Shown: positions 45,736 to 57,600 of the stretch, piece by piece
Numbering within the stretch: position 1 is the stretch's first letter
How the letters are laid out: each line of letters opens with the position of its first letter
Assembly: GCA_036426205.1 (NCBI GenBank)
Contig: CM071568.1
Span: 213,881,245-213,945,244 of the forward strand
DNA: 64,000 bases
Direction of reading: 5' to 3'
Source: Ascaphus truei
Taxonomy: Eukaryota > Chordata > Amphibia > Anura > Ascaphidae
Translations under genes and position numbers: made by a program
Notes under the pieces: generated by a model
Told to the model about the DNA's origin: nothing
The model's input: only the letters and a program-made list of their open reading frames with translations
The model's database searches: none

Positions 45736-46132
45736 CTGCTGCGACACACTTTATTCGAGCAAATACCCAGTATGTACCTGGCAGATACCTGGAATGCGCC
45801 GCTCCTCACCTCAGACAAGCCCCGTTGCGTTTGCCTTCCCAGCCATGGTTCATGCCTGGCTGACGGGCGGCTGATCTGTTAAATGATAATGATTAGGATT
45901 TAATAGGCTGCAATGCTTCGCGTGTCTACCAGATGGCATAAATTCATGAATTGTAATGCAGTATATATATATATACTGTGCAGTATTGCAGCCAGCGGGA
46001 ATAAAATGCTTCAATCCCTGCCTGGAAAATAATGCAATGCACTCGGGCAGAAAACAGTCACAAACCTCAATACACCCGAGTATACCCGAATTCGTGGGAC
46101 TAGCCGAGCTCGAATAAAGTGTGTCGCCAGTG
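45736..46132. mobile_element. Tc1/mariner-type MITE in right arm only
   Basis: 397 bp, same family as 9129-9527 and very similar to it. TA on both sides (45734-45735, 46133-46134). The mirror position in the left arm (around 32720-32735) keeps the empty site GGAACTAGGGCC or its complement. Confidence 0.92.
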
Positions 46133-46226
46133 TAGGGCCTCGGTCAAGTTCACGGCCAATTGGCGTGGGAACTTCTGTTCTAGGGCACCAGAAATAAAAT
46201 TAATTTTGCCCATAGATGTTAGGAAC

Positions 46227-47581
46227 CTGCCACTGTATACTGTAGAACACACACAATATAAATGATACTGTACATGTAGAATAAATGCATAGTTTTATTT
46301 TTCGGGTTTATTACACAGTATACTGTACGGCCCGAACAAGGGCAAAAAAACTGTAGACGTGGGGTTTTAAATCCGATTCAGCAATGTGCAGGCATTGTCA
46401 CACAACGCGATATTATCCATCGAAATCCCCCCATTAGCCGTTTTCTTTTCTGAGGAAAAACAAAAAGAAAAGTTTTAATGTACAGTAATGCTCAGCCCCC
46501 TAAAGAAGTACCCAGCCAGCCCCACCAATAATTTTCTCCTGTTCACATGCGCATGCGCCTATCATTCCTCCAATTGTTCAGTATCTGCAGTACAGTAGTG
46601 TAGAAGCCGCTCAGCCAATAATATTGCTTACAAGAGAATCGCTTGACTTTGGAATCGCACCGATATTTATACAGTATTGTCAAAATAAAAAATACACAGA
46701 AAATAATACGGCAACAATACTCACCATGCGAAATCCGGCTCAGCCTCAGGCTCAGGCTCAGGGTTGTCACTGACGGCGGGACCGTCATTGGAAGCCGGTG
46801 CTGGTGCTGGTGCATTGCTTGGCAGCGACTGTCGTTTCTTAGTTGGTTTTAACATGACCCTTTGCCTTTTGCCGCCTTCATGATCATAGATACCGCAAAA
46901 ATCCGGTGATTCACACCAATACCCTCCAACAAATTGTGGCTCAATACGATGAAAACAGGGGTCGCTACATAACCTTTTCCTTTTTGCACGCGTCCACGTA
47001 TGAGGAGTTGGCGAAAATTTGTAAAAGTCATAGTTTTCGATAAAATACTGATAAATTTGAACAACTGTTGCCATCTTATCCTCTGTTGCATTAATCGCGG
47101 CCCATATCAAATACGCGTAACTTCTGTCGGGTCTTTAGAAAGCGGGATGCACTTGAACACTCATGGCGGGCGGGTCTCTGGAGAATACTGTAAGCGAAAC
47201 TGGTCTTTGTCTTTCTTTAATATGAAAAGTCTAAATTGATACATTTTTGCAACCTCTTCCTTCAGTCTCAAGGCCAAGTTACAATAGCACACTGTGGTAC
47301 AGTATCTTTTTTAAACGAAACACCTGCAAGCCGACACATTACTGAAGCGCATGCGCATTACAATTCATGAATATCTGCCATCTGGCGGACACGCGAAAGC
47401 ATTGCAGCCTATTAAATCCGAACCATTATCAATAAACCCATCAACCGCGCGTCAGCCGGGCATGACCCGTTGCTGGGAACGCAAAATGAACGCGGCATGC
47501 GCCAGGTGAAGAGCGTCTCATTCCAGGTACAAGCCAGGGAAAAAACAGTGATTTGTTAGAATAAAGGCTGCCGCAGCAGTA
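46227..47581 (-). mobile_element. Probable transposon carrying a forkhead-like ORF
   Basis: The right end, about 47350-47581, matches the reverse complement of the MITE (AATTCATGAATnTnTGCCATCTGG, ACGCGAA(A)GCATTGCAGCC, CCAGGTAC, AATAAAG...GCAGCAG) and ends at a TA. The interior holds the forkhead-like ORF. No transposase and no matching left terminal repeat are visible. The MITE may be a deletion derivative of this element, which is an inference. Confidence 0.5.
46721..47132 (-). pseudogene. Forkhead-like winged-helix ORF, probably one exon
   Basis: About 136 residues from a possible AG acceptor at 47133. RPDRSYAYLIWAAINATEDK corresponds to forkhead helix 1 (PPYSYIALIAMAI), VVQIYQYFIENYDFYKF to helix 2, TWTRAKRKRLCSDPCFHRI to the recognition region (W..SIRHNLS...CF.K), and GYWCESPDF to the first wing strand. 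An Ala/Pro and Glu/Pro tail follows. The first in-frame Met lies inside the domain, so an upstream exon is needed. The TGA stop overlaps a perfect GTGAGT donor, so either end is possible. Whether it is host-derived or element-borne cannot be settled here; treated as fragment. Confidence 0.55.
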
Positions 47582-48029
47582 TATGAAGATCTGAGCTAGC
47601 CATCCAGCGTTACTAGTACATTTATACCTATGCTTATATTGCTTCATTGAGTCTCCCATAGCACTCATATATGCTCTTAAGTACCTTGACTATAAACCAA
47701 TACTCTGAGTACGCATTAATACTCCTGGGACAGCTGAGACCTGATCATTGGGATAATATCCCTCACCTACAAGAAACAAATAAGTCCAGAGCAACATCCA
47801 ATGTGACAAAAATACACAGTGAAATACCTATATATCCCTTGAAAAAAGGTCATTTAGTTAACCCTTTGGCCAAAGCGTATAAGCCTGCGAGCCACTTTCA
47901 AGGCATGACCATAATATCGCAGGTCCTACACTAACTGATAAAAATCCTTATTTACCTCTATATTTAGAGGAAGGATAGTCCTGGCATTGAACCTGTCGCA
48001 ACAAGCTGCATGAAAAGAAAACTTGCTTG
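47582..48029. other. No gene recognised
   Basis: AT-rich sequence; possibly the leader or LTR remains of the following Sushi-like element, but no edges are visible. Confidence 0.4.
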
Positions 48030-51016
48030 GGTCACCCTGATGTTGGAGCAGGATAGTTCAATTCTAAGGAACCTGCAGGCTGATGTTTGACGACCCAAAT
48101 CATTGTGCCACCGCCGAAATCGTCTTGGTTAATGTTCGTCAGGGAAGACGCCCGTCATCAAACCACGCTGCAGAATTCCGTAGATGGGTTACCGACACTA
48201 ATTAGAATGAAGCTGCACAACTATTTCATTTTCACAGGAGTCTGTCTGGGCAAATCAAAGATGAACTTGCGTGGGTTATGGCCCCAAAGGGCTTTGAGGA
48301 CTTTCTCCGTCTATGCAAACAAATAGACTGAAGGATCACGGAAAGGAGAATGGAGAGACAGGGAAGCATGTTTAACAACCCCGGCTTGAGAAATGCTGGT
48401 ATGTCTGCATTTTCCAGAGCCATCACTGGTTCACTCCCTGAAGCTGAGCCAATGCAGGTAGATTCCACTTCAGGACCTATTTCCCCTGAAGAACGGAATA
48501 GACGCTGATCGGAGGACCTCTTTTTATATTGCATGAATTCAGGGCACTATCTCGCCACTGCCCAACCAAGTCCCATTGATCTGTTCTGGGCCCTACGAGA
48601 GGATAAGAGGAGTCGCCACCTAGACATCCTCACCTCCTTGTTCTGTTATTCTCGAGGAAGGAACACGTGGTCTCTCCACCACAGCAATGATCAACTCAGG
48701 GGCTGGCGGACATTTTATGGACAAAGAATTTGTCAAGACTCATTTTGTGCCATCCCTACCCAAGGAGTCTCTGGTAAGGATGGAAGTTGTTGGGGGTTCC
48801 TATTTGAGCTCTGGACCTGTACCTATGAAACCTACACCTTGATGTTGCTTATGGTCCCTAAGCATCAGGAAACAATTTCATTTAACCTCCTCCCTTCACC
48901 CCAGTTTCCAGTGATTTTAGGAATCCCATGACTAAAGTTCCATAACCCACAAATTGACCGGAAGACTCAATCACATTCCCTTCAGAGCACTGCCAGATTT
49001 CCTGCTTGCCTAAAATTCCTTCACCGGAGTGCATAAGAATGTACCAGATATCTACCGCCAAAGAAAATCTGTTGCCAATCCAATACTCTGAGTTCCTAGA
49101 TGCCGGTGACAAGAAAAAAGCTAATAAATGCCCCCCTCCTCGTCCCTATGAATGTACCATTGAGTTACTAACAGGCGTAGCCATTCCCTTTAGAAGGATC
49201 TATTCACTCTCAGAACCAGAGTTACAGGTATTAAGGGAATACCACCAGGAGAATCTGTCTAAGGGTTTTATACGACCCTCCATTTCCCAGGCAGGCACAG
49301 CTCTCTTCTTCGAGGGAAAGAAAGACGGGTCCATGCATCCCTGTATAGACTATCGGTAGTTAAATAATATCACGGTAAAGAACAGGTACAACTTACCTCT
49401 AATTCCTGAACTATTGGAAAGTATCTGGTCAGCCAAGATCTTCACCAAGTTGGATCTTTGCAGAGCATGCACTTTTGTTCGTATCAGACACAGTGATGAG
49501 TGGAAGACGGCTTTCCAGACCCGGTATGGGCACTCTGAGTATCTGGTAAGGCCTTTCGGACTCTGCAATGCACCAGCTACCTTCCAGCAACTATTCAATT
49601 ATGTTCTTTGAGTGCTACGGAACATTTCATTGTTGCATACCTCTATGAGATCTTGGTTTTCTCAGACAATCTTCAGGAGTACCAGAAGCATGTCTGAATT
49701 GTCCAAGAGTGCCTCTAAAGGCATGAACTATACATTAATTTAGAGAAATGTGAATTTTAAAAAACCTGAATGCAATTTCTCGGATATACAGTATCATCTC
49801 CCCTGAGGGACTGAGTATTGATCAGGAAAGATCCAGGCAGTGATAGAATGGCCAGTTCCAAAAAGTGAAAAAAACACTCAGAGGTTCGTGGGGCTTACTA
49901 ATTTCTACAGACAATTTATTAACAACTTCAGGCATAATCACCTCAATTACCAAACTCACCCGGAAAGGATCCCCATTCGAATGGCTCCAAAAAACGATTC
50001 TGCGTTTAAACGATTAAAGACACTCTTTACCTCTTATCCTCGTTCATCCAAACCCCGAACTTCCATTCATCTTGTAGGTTGATGCCTGTGACTCAGCTAT
50101 TGGTGCTATTCTTTTCCAAAGGTGGGCAAAAATGTCTCCTTCATCCATGCGCCTTTTACAAGTACCAGATGTCGGCAGCAGAATGGAACTACAACATTGG
50201 AAACAAGGAACTCTTGGCTGTAAAGGCTGCATTTTCAGAATGGAGATACTTACTTGAGGCAGCGACTCATCCGGTTACCGTTTTTATGGCTCACGAAAAC
50301 CTATAATTTATTCGCTCAACAAAGAGACTATCTGCACAACAAGCTCAGTGGATCTTGTTCTTTGCACGCTTCCAGTTCCACATTTCATATCGCCTGGTCT
50401 CTAAAAATGGGAAGGCTGATGTCCTGTCTCGACTGACACTTAAATCTTCTAAAGGAGAAAAACAGGAAGAGACCATTCTACAAAAACAACAAATTTCCTT
50501 GGCATAATGTTTTCTTCTGACCTCCCTACTAGGAGTAAGCGAGATATTCCAATTTATCCTTTCTTAACAGCCCTCCACCGGATGCTAAACTGTTCCTACG
50601 GGATGGCTTATGGAACTTTAAAGACTGTCTGTTCGTCCCTAAGGAAGTAAGACTAGAAGTTCTCCAACAAATGCATGACTCCCAATTGGCCGGCCACCTC
50701 AGTGTCCTCAAGACACAGGAACTGTTTTCCCATTCATTTTGATGGACCAAACTGGCACAAGACATCAAAGACTGTGTTCTCTCATACAAGATCTGTGCCA
50801 GGACCAAGGTTCCTCAAGCATCCCCTGTGTTTTTCTGCAGCCTCTTCAAGTCCCCACACGTCCTTGGGGATCAATATCAATGAACTTTATAGTAGAACTA
50901 CCCAGATCCAATGGTAATGACACTATTCTTGTGGTAGTGGATCGGCTCACAAAGGTGACCCATTTCATTGGTACAAAGAACCTCCCTTCCGCAGAACAGA
51001 CAGTCAAATTGATCCT
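48030..51016 (+). pseudogene. pol: Sushi-like Ty3/Gypsy gag-pol, heavily decayed
   Basis: Order in broken frames: end of Gag with EPMQVD and a ruined zinc knuckle (LYCMNSGHYLATA, about 48430-48560); protease region ending PVILGIP; RT from about 49150 ([59 protein letters not shown], 49414-49611), then FVGLTNFYRQFINNF; RNase H remains (NKELLAVKAAFSEWRYLLE, about 50200); integrase zinc region (MHDSQLAGHLSVLKTQEL, about 50670) and the start of the core (ISMNFIVELPRSNGNDTILVVVD, about 50880). Many stops. Ordinary Ty3/Gypsy order, unlike elements A and B. Integrase ends abruptly at about 51016. Confidence 0.8.
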
Positions 51017-51165
51017 TTTCTGGAGACGTTCAGCAGGGACCCACGCCAGTTTCAGGGTTTTTTCAACAAGTGAAGACACCAGTTTCTGATGCAACCTACC
51101 CTCTGTCCCATGGACGCTCTCAAGGTTGGGATGATCATCTCTCTTCTCAAAGATGAGGCCCCCTT
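51017..51165 (+). pseudogene. gag: Misplaced Sushi-like gag fragment
   Basis: Joined directly to the truncated integrase. Text GGAGACGTTCAGCAGGGACC through CTTCTCAAAGATGAGGC matches the gag at 30495-30650 of the other copy (LKVGMIISLLKDEA). A gag piece after integrase is out of order and marks a rearrangement. Confidence 0.75.
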
Positions 51166-51600
51166 TCTTAGCAATTCAATGTCTTGAACAATTCTTCAAG
51201 TGTTGCTGTTAAAAGCTTTGGTGATATGGTGTCTCCCTGTCAAATTGCTTGCTGATTGTTATCTTGCTTGTATTTTTATATAATGTACTGGATGATGTGA
51301 CACTTTGAAAATGTTCTCTATAATATCTATATACGGTTCTTCATCAATTTGGGGCTTATTCTAGTAGCTTCGAAGTTGTCATTGCCAAACTGCATGGTTT
51401 GGTACTGTATGTTCAGAAGTGTAGCGGAATGATATGTCAAGAAATCTTATTCTCTATTGCCAAACTCTTCTTCAAAATTGCTTCTAAAAAAGTTACAAAC
51501 TGCATTGTTTAACAGACAAAATGCATAGATTGTACTTGCTTTAGAAGCGGAATAACATGAGGTGCTCCTAACTCCATCGCCAGTCTGACTTACATTATGT
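51166..51600 (-). mobile_element. Non-LTR retrotransposon RT fragment
   Basis: On the minus strand, with stops, QGDTISPKLLTATLEELFKTLN is seen near 51170-51230. This is the RT motif (G.RQGD.ISPKLF) of RTE-like or related LINEs. Further upstream sequence to about 51600 is too decayed to assign. Confidence 0.6.
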
Positions 51601-52090
51601 AGGGTTACCAAACGTCCGTATTTTCCTTGAGATGTCTGGCTTTTTAATTTAAAGTAGATGTCCAGGAGGAATTTTGAAATAACTGAAAACATCCGGGATT
51701 TCTGAACGCACATGTGCGTGGTCGACTTTTGTTCACGCATGCGCAGTCGGAGTGGGTGCTCGTGCATATGAAAAAAAAAGCCAACTGTTCATGCGCAAGC
51801 GATGAATGCTGTGTTTGCACAAATGTTGCAGTTTACACGAATCACTCACGCATGTGCGTTCGTCTTTTGTTCGCGCATGCGTGAGTACTTAGCACTCTGC
51901 TTGCGCATGTGCAGTCAGCGCTCATTCACCTGCGCATTCACGTTTGGCTTTCATTCAGACATGCACGTTTTGGCTTTCATTCACACATGCGTGAACAAGA
52001 AACGCAGACTGTGTACATCATTCACGTGTACAACGCATGCACGAGCGATGAGCGCCAACTGCGCATGTGCAATATCTGTTCCAGCTTGAT
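51601..52090. repeat. hAT-like end followed by CGCATGCGCA-type minisatellite
   Basis: TAGGGTTACCAAACGTCCG (51599) resembles a common hAT MITE end. From about 51715 to 52080 the motif (T)CATGCGCA / CGCATGTGCAGTC with TTTGGCTTTCATTCA recurs every 30-40 bp in loose copies. The alternating purine-pyrimidine content produces meaningless Cys/His-rich open frames. Confidence 0.55.
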
Positions 52091-53080
52091 GTCCTTTTTT
52101 TTTAGTGTGTGAATTACTGCATAGTAACCTTAGACTTACTGTACTGGTTTTTATCTCTCAGCCAAACCCATATTTTAGGCAATGGATGTAACTTGCAATA
52201 CCAATGTGAAAGTGGGTAAAATAAAAATGTCAATAAACAATAGGGTTCGCAGAATAATCAAAGTGAGTTTTATTGTACATGCAAGCGCACAAGGAGGAAG
52301 CTTTGAAAAAAACTGCCTGGTAAAAAGATAAATGACAGTACATTTTATACAGTTCCAATACGTAATACGCCCCTTTAAAACGGCCTGCCTAGTAAATGGA
52401 AAAATACAGAATTTATATACATAATGCTAAAAAAACCTTATTTTTTGTAAGCAACCTTAATTCTACATATTCCTACCTACGTCTCGGGGTTGTGGTTTCC
52501 CGATTGAACAGAAAATATTCTGCAGTCTTGGTGCACAACTGAAGAGAAGGGAAATGGCCTATATCTCAATACTTCACATAATCTCAGGGTCAGCTATTTC
52601 TGAGAATTATTGGGGGTTGGTCTCTACTGGAAGTGATAACTAAACTGTCTAGTGCTGTTTACTTCAGAACCACCCCCACCCCCCCTAATGTCACACTCTC
52701 AACTTTCTCACCAATCTCGCCATGCTGGAGATCATATGAAAGAAAATGCAACTTTTTAGAAGTGGTTTGCATAACAGGGCTTCTAGAATAGCTGTTTTAA
52801 TAAACAAATGCGAGTTTGAGCATTTTTTTAAAAATCGATCAGATTGGCAGAACCAGAGAGAAACCACTTATAAAAAAGCCTTTTAGTCACATATAGGACA
52901 ACCAAGAACAACTTACTTAATAGCAAAGCATGCCAATCTACTTATAAAGTGCACTTTAGAAGTAGTTTGTCACACTTCGGAGCTACTAGAATAGATCCCA
53001 TTTCTTCTTAATGCCTTTAAAATTGGTGAGGTGTAGACAGAATCAAATTATTTTTCGTAATTCATCAATTTTAAGATAAG
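52091..53080. other. No gene or named repeat recognised
   Basis: AT-rich DNA without coding signal. Contains a C-run at about 52675. Confidence 0.5.
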
Positions 53081-53699
53081 TGGTAGATTGTACTCATTGC
53101 TTTGGGAAATACTTCTTCTGCAACTTGGATGTGGTCCATTGTCTTATATCCAGGGCTACAGTGGAGCAGGAATACTCAGGAATGCAGTTCTGCAGACACT
53201 CTGCCTTCTTCGAATTGTGGTATTTGGGAGTGCTGAATTGAGATACCTTTCAGTGCCATCAGTCCCTTTTGGGACCATGTGAGTTGTGTCACCGTCCACT
53301 TTCTACTTTTCAATTCAAGACCAGATTGGATTTTGGACTATCGTGCACTATTTTTTTCTCTCTCTTGTTTCTACATATGATTGTGCGCTCCCAAACACTA
53401 CAATTCCAATTTCTACAAGGATCCAAGGATGATTCTACATGGTTGAGCGGCGTATCACGAAATATTTTATATATATACTTTTTTATATACACAATTTTAT
53501 GTGTCTGATATAATACGCAGGTTTCGATCCACTATTGGTTTATTCACTAATGTTTTTTCTGCACGGCACCACTAAGAGAGTGCCTAGTGTCTTTTTTGTT
53601 TATACTCTACCTCCTTCCCCATGCCCTACCTGGGGATTGTACGTTCAGAGCTTGCAGTCACCTACCTAGCAGCAGAGGGGGCTCACCCCAGCAGTTTTA
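53081..53699. other. No gene; possible PLE-related terminal sequence
   Basis: Text resembling PLE 3' regions (GTCCCTTTTGGGACCATG hairpin near 53263; TTATATATATACTTTT) but no ribozyme core. Low certainty. Confidence 0.35.
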
Positions 53700-54590
53700 C
53701 CTGCAAGTTGGACCTTCCAGAAGTTGGAGAATAAAAGAGGGTGAGATTAAAAGAGGAAGGAGGGAGGGGTGACAAACAAAAATAGTAGGGGGGATAGAGC
53801 AAAAGCGAAGGGAAGGATGGACAGAGTGAGTAAAAAACAGGGAAAGTAGCAGGTTGAGAGAGTAAAAGCAGGAGGAAGTAAAAGAGTAAAAGTGAGGGAG
53901 GGGTTTTGATAGTAAAAGATGGAGAGAGTGAGACAGTAAAAGAGGATCGAGAAGAAACTAAGAGGGGATAGAGAGGGAGAAAGTAAAAGAGAGGAGGGAG
54001 AGAGACTAAAATCTCATGAGGAGGCGAGCATGTGGAGGCAAAGCAGGTGAGGAGGAGAGCATGTGCAGGAGAAGTAGGGGAGGATGGGATCATGTTTTGG
54101 GGGGAACCTGTTGAGGGGTGGAAGATGGAGAGTAAAAGAGGAGGGAGAGAATAAAAGAGACGAGAAGGGGTTTAGAGAGTAAAAGAGTGAGGGAGGGGGT
54201 GAGAGAAACTAAGAGGGGAGAGTGGTGATAGGGAAGAAAAATAGAGGTGGAACTACTGTATGTGAAAGAGGTCGGGAAAGTGCCAGTGAGGTAGGGTCAG
54301 TGAGAGAAAAGAGTGGGAAGAGAGAGAATGCGGGGAAGTGAAAGAGAGGGGGGATAGTGTTAGATAGTGTTAGAGAGAGAAGGGGGGCATGTAGGGGAGA
54401 ATAATGTGAGAAGAAGAGTATGTAGGAGAGAAGAAGGTGAGGAAGCTAACATTTTAGGGATAAGCAGGTGAGCCGAGGAGAATGTGGGGAAAAGCAGGTA
54501 AGGAGGGAGGCATGTTGGGGAGAAGCTGCTATAGAGTTGAAAATGTGAGTAGAAAGAGGATGGGAGAATGGGGGGGAAGCTTCTTGCTGT
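53700..54590. repeat. 850-bp purine-rich tract with AGAGTAAAAGAGGAGGG repeats
   Basis: The plus strand is almost all A and G. The phrase GAGAGTAAAAGAG(G)AGGGAG recurs at irregular intervals, and from about 54380 units with AGGTGAGGAGG(G)A and CATGT(A)GGGGAG replace it. Open frames on the minus strand are Ser/Pro/Leu-rich and not genes. Confidence 0.85.
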
Positions 54591-55087
54591 TAACCCTATG
54601 TGATTCACTTAGCAAAGCACCAGAATAGGCACGAAACACGTCAGGAATGTTCTTTTACCTTGTACATGTTTGCCAAGTGCTGATTAAAATGAAACTGGAT
54701 AGAAGCAAAAAGTAACACTATAAATTACATATTTGCATCGAATCTCTGACTGAAGTGGGAACATTGTACTATTTGCTGTGTGGTTAGGCAGTAAAGCAGG
54801 TTTGTGGGTCTGTCTGAGACATATGAATATGTTCTTAAGTTTTCTTTATCCTTTATTTCCATAAATACATACAAAATCACTGAACATTTGGTTTACCTGA
54901 ACTTTGATGTAGCTGGTTAAAGAACCTAAATGTTTTACATCTATATATTTCCAAAGATGACTGTTGAAAGTGTATAAACTACTTACTACATCAAACATTC
55001 CAAATATAGAAATGTGGTAAAAATATGTTAAAACTTTTCAGCACATAGCTGTCTATCCAACATGTCAGTAATAGTATAAGATTTATA
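54591..55087. other. No gene; remnant PLE-end motif at 54619-54645
   Basis: CCAGAATAGGCACGAAACACGTCAG echoes the stem plus GAAACGCGTC motif of PLE ends. The rest is AT-rich with no signal. Confidence 0.4.
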
Positions 55088-56645
55088 GGAGCCTATTCTA
55101 TAAACTTCGATAACAAACTCATCGAAGATTTTGAATACTTCCTGTAAAATTTGGCAATTTTGCTACTCAGAATGCTCCGATGACTTGCCAAACTTGTTCG
55201 GGAAGTGCATCTCCCCGAGCACTAGCGCTCCTGCTCAAACACACTGAGCGGGAGCTGAAAAACAGCTCCAAATCGCGTTTTTGGAGAAATCAACCTATTC
55301 TAGTACCTCAAATGTGATCATCGAGGCACTCAGCTAGCGAGCTCCTCGCAAATTTAATCTATATTATAGCCATGGTTTAACACTGTGCTAATCAATGGAT
55401 AGCGGGGTTTGGGGTGGTTGCCCCGGGGAGGGTGGTTAGGCATCCCAGGTGGGTAGTGGGAAAAGTGGTTTAAACCCTTAATTACTATAGCGGTTACTAA
55501 CCGCTACAATGATTAAGTGATTAGTGGCCATTAGTTTGTTTTTTTGATTGTACTGTTGCTGCCCACGGAGGACATGGACGTGGAGGACAGTGATGATGAC
55601 GTCCTTAATCCTGGCAGGGGTAAATAGAACTTTAATTTACTTTATGCTGGCTTGATAATTCTTTCCCATTTATTTATTTATTTATTCTTTCTAATTTATT
55701 CTTAATGGGCAAATGAGCAATTATATAGATCTGAATAATAGTTATTTTGCCCATTACTGTACTGTATATGTTGGGGGTGGGTTGTTGAGGGTAGAGGAGG
55801 TGGTAGAAGTGTTGTTGTATTTTAATGTTTCTTGTGGATAGAGGTATTGGGTGAAGTGGGTAGTTGCCACCGATGAAAGGGTTAACGCCTCCCACAACCT
55901 TCCCAACTGGCCTAACCACCCACCCTGGGACAACTATCCCCTTCATCCACCCCCTGTACCCTCCCAAAAAACGGGTACTCATGTTTAACCCCTTCATTGT
56001 CTTAGCGACTGGCCGCTAAGGTAATGAAGCTGTTTTTATTTACATTTTAATAACGGTGTACTGTAGCAGGGCGTCTCCGGGAGCTGAACGCATTGATTTC
56101 AGCCATAGGTACCCCCTGCTTCTCGAGTTACAGGTCCTGGTACAGGGTCCCAGTATCCCCCAGCAATGTTTAAATACCCCGCGTCACGTGACTGGGACAT
56201 TTAAATGTATAGGAGATACCGGCACCCCATACCAGGGCCTGTAACTCAGGAAACAGGGCGTCTCGGGGACTGAAATCAATGTGGTTCAGCTCCGAGACCG
56301 CCTGCTATAGTACACTTTTATAAAAATGTAAATAAAAACACTGTGATCGCTTGTGAGAGCAGGGCAGGGAGATGCGGCTCTCTGTGCAGCTCTCTCTAGG
56401 CAGTTATTGCAGACTGCAGCCAGATCGCATGGGGGGAGAACTTTGAAAGAGGCTGAGATACCATCGCTGCTGTCCCGTATTGTATTAGTATTTTCCTATA
56501 GTACCTCACGGTTTGAGACTTGTGGAAATGGATTCTGATTCTTTCTGAATATCGTGATAAAACAAATGTCAAACCATTAGATGGAGTCATTCCACACCGT
56601 TTGAGATAGTAGCAATTTTATCGAAGCTACCTGAATAGGCCCCAT
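55088..56645. mobile_element. TIR DNA element containing an R1 repeat copy
   Basis: Ends GGAGCCTATTCTATAAACTTCGATAA (55089) and, inverted, GGGGCCTATTCAGGTAGCTTCGATAA (near 56640), about 1.55 kb apart. The target duplication is unclear (ATA or ATAG). The interior includes the R1 unit (55401-55770) with an acidic exon-like segment (GGACATGGACGTGGAGGACA) and inverted copies of GGTACCCCCTG...GGTCCTGGTACAGGG (56107-56150) against 56222-56250. No transposase. Confidence 0.6.
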
Positions 56646-57600
56646 AGACTGATAACATTTTAGTAATACCATTGGCATTTCTTAAAATTTGACCTATGCA
56701 GGCAAATATTTCATTATAGCTGCGGTGGCTAAGGATATCTTGGGGTCCAGTTATCATTTTGCTGTACTTTTTTATACAGTTGTATTAGTATCAAAACACA
56801 ATAGTTTTAATAGTATGTTTTTCCTTTGGCACATCATATGTTTTCTTCACAAGGCTATCAAACAATTCCATGTGTTCTTGGCAAAGCTCATTTGAACATT
56901 TATTAAATAAGTTATTAAGATGTCAAATATCAAGCTGGAATAAACAGATTTATTTGGATTCCATTACACAAAATTTAATACACAGATAAATATTTTTTTT
57001 TATTAACATTGTATATTGTTGTACAGGTATGTATTGTACTGCACAAATAAAATGTGCTGTGGAAAGATGTGTATTACTCATTTTTTGGCATTGATGACTT
57101 GGCTGTTAGCAAAGTTATTATTAGGAACACAGAGCTCTAAAATTTTAATGTCATTCTGCAAGAAATGATTAAACGAAATGAGACAATCTTTGGATGTTTT
57201 CATAAAAGATGTATGCATTTGAATTTGGATAGAATTTTTTTTTTGCTACGGTTACATCAGTTGGTTTCACACAAGCATAAGTGACAATAAAAAAGAAAAC
57301 AGATTTTTGTGATAAATAAAATTACTCTAATATTGACCTTCTTATTCAGTATGGCTTAGAGCTTTCAGAAATTTCAACAGTTGGAGAATAATAGTGTAGT
57401 TTAAGTGTTCCAATTTTCTGTATGCTGCTAATGGTGTGTACACCCACACAGTCAGCAAAATTAATGCTTGCAGTAATGATACCAAATGCATTTTTGCTAG
57501 ACTCCTTCCTTTAATCACATGAGTAACTAAGAAACTTCTTATACAATGCAAAAAAAAAAATTAAGAGTTGGCGAAAGGTACAGGTGACACTGACATGCAT
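56646..57600. other. No gene recognised
   Basis: AT-rich sequence without domain-bearing frames. Confidence 0.55.

Larger units (their letters stand above)
32672..46226. repeat. Giant spacerless inverted repeat (palindrome)
   Basis: Centre between 39223 and 39224 in TTTAAA. Paired positions sum to 78447. From 33515 to 44932 (arms of 5.7 kb) every stretch I compared is identical, including all translated pairs; the first mismatch I see is 33514 against 44933. Outside that, homology continues with substitutions and small indels to about 32672 and 46226. The right arm alone has a MITE (45736-46132). Confidence 0.9.

Noticed and set aside
53683..54608. Minus-strand open frames of 136 and 82 residues
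   Set aside because: Ser/Pro/Leu-rich translation of a homopurine tract; no domain and low complexity.
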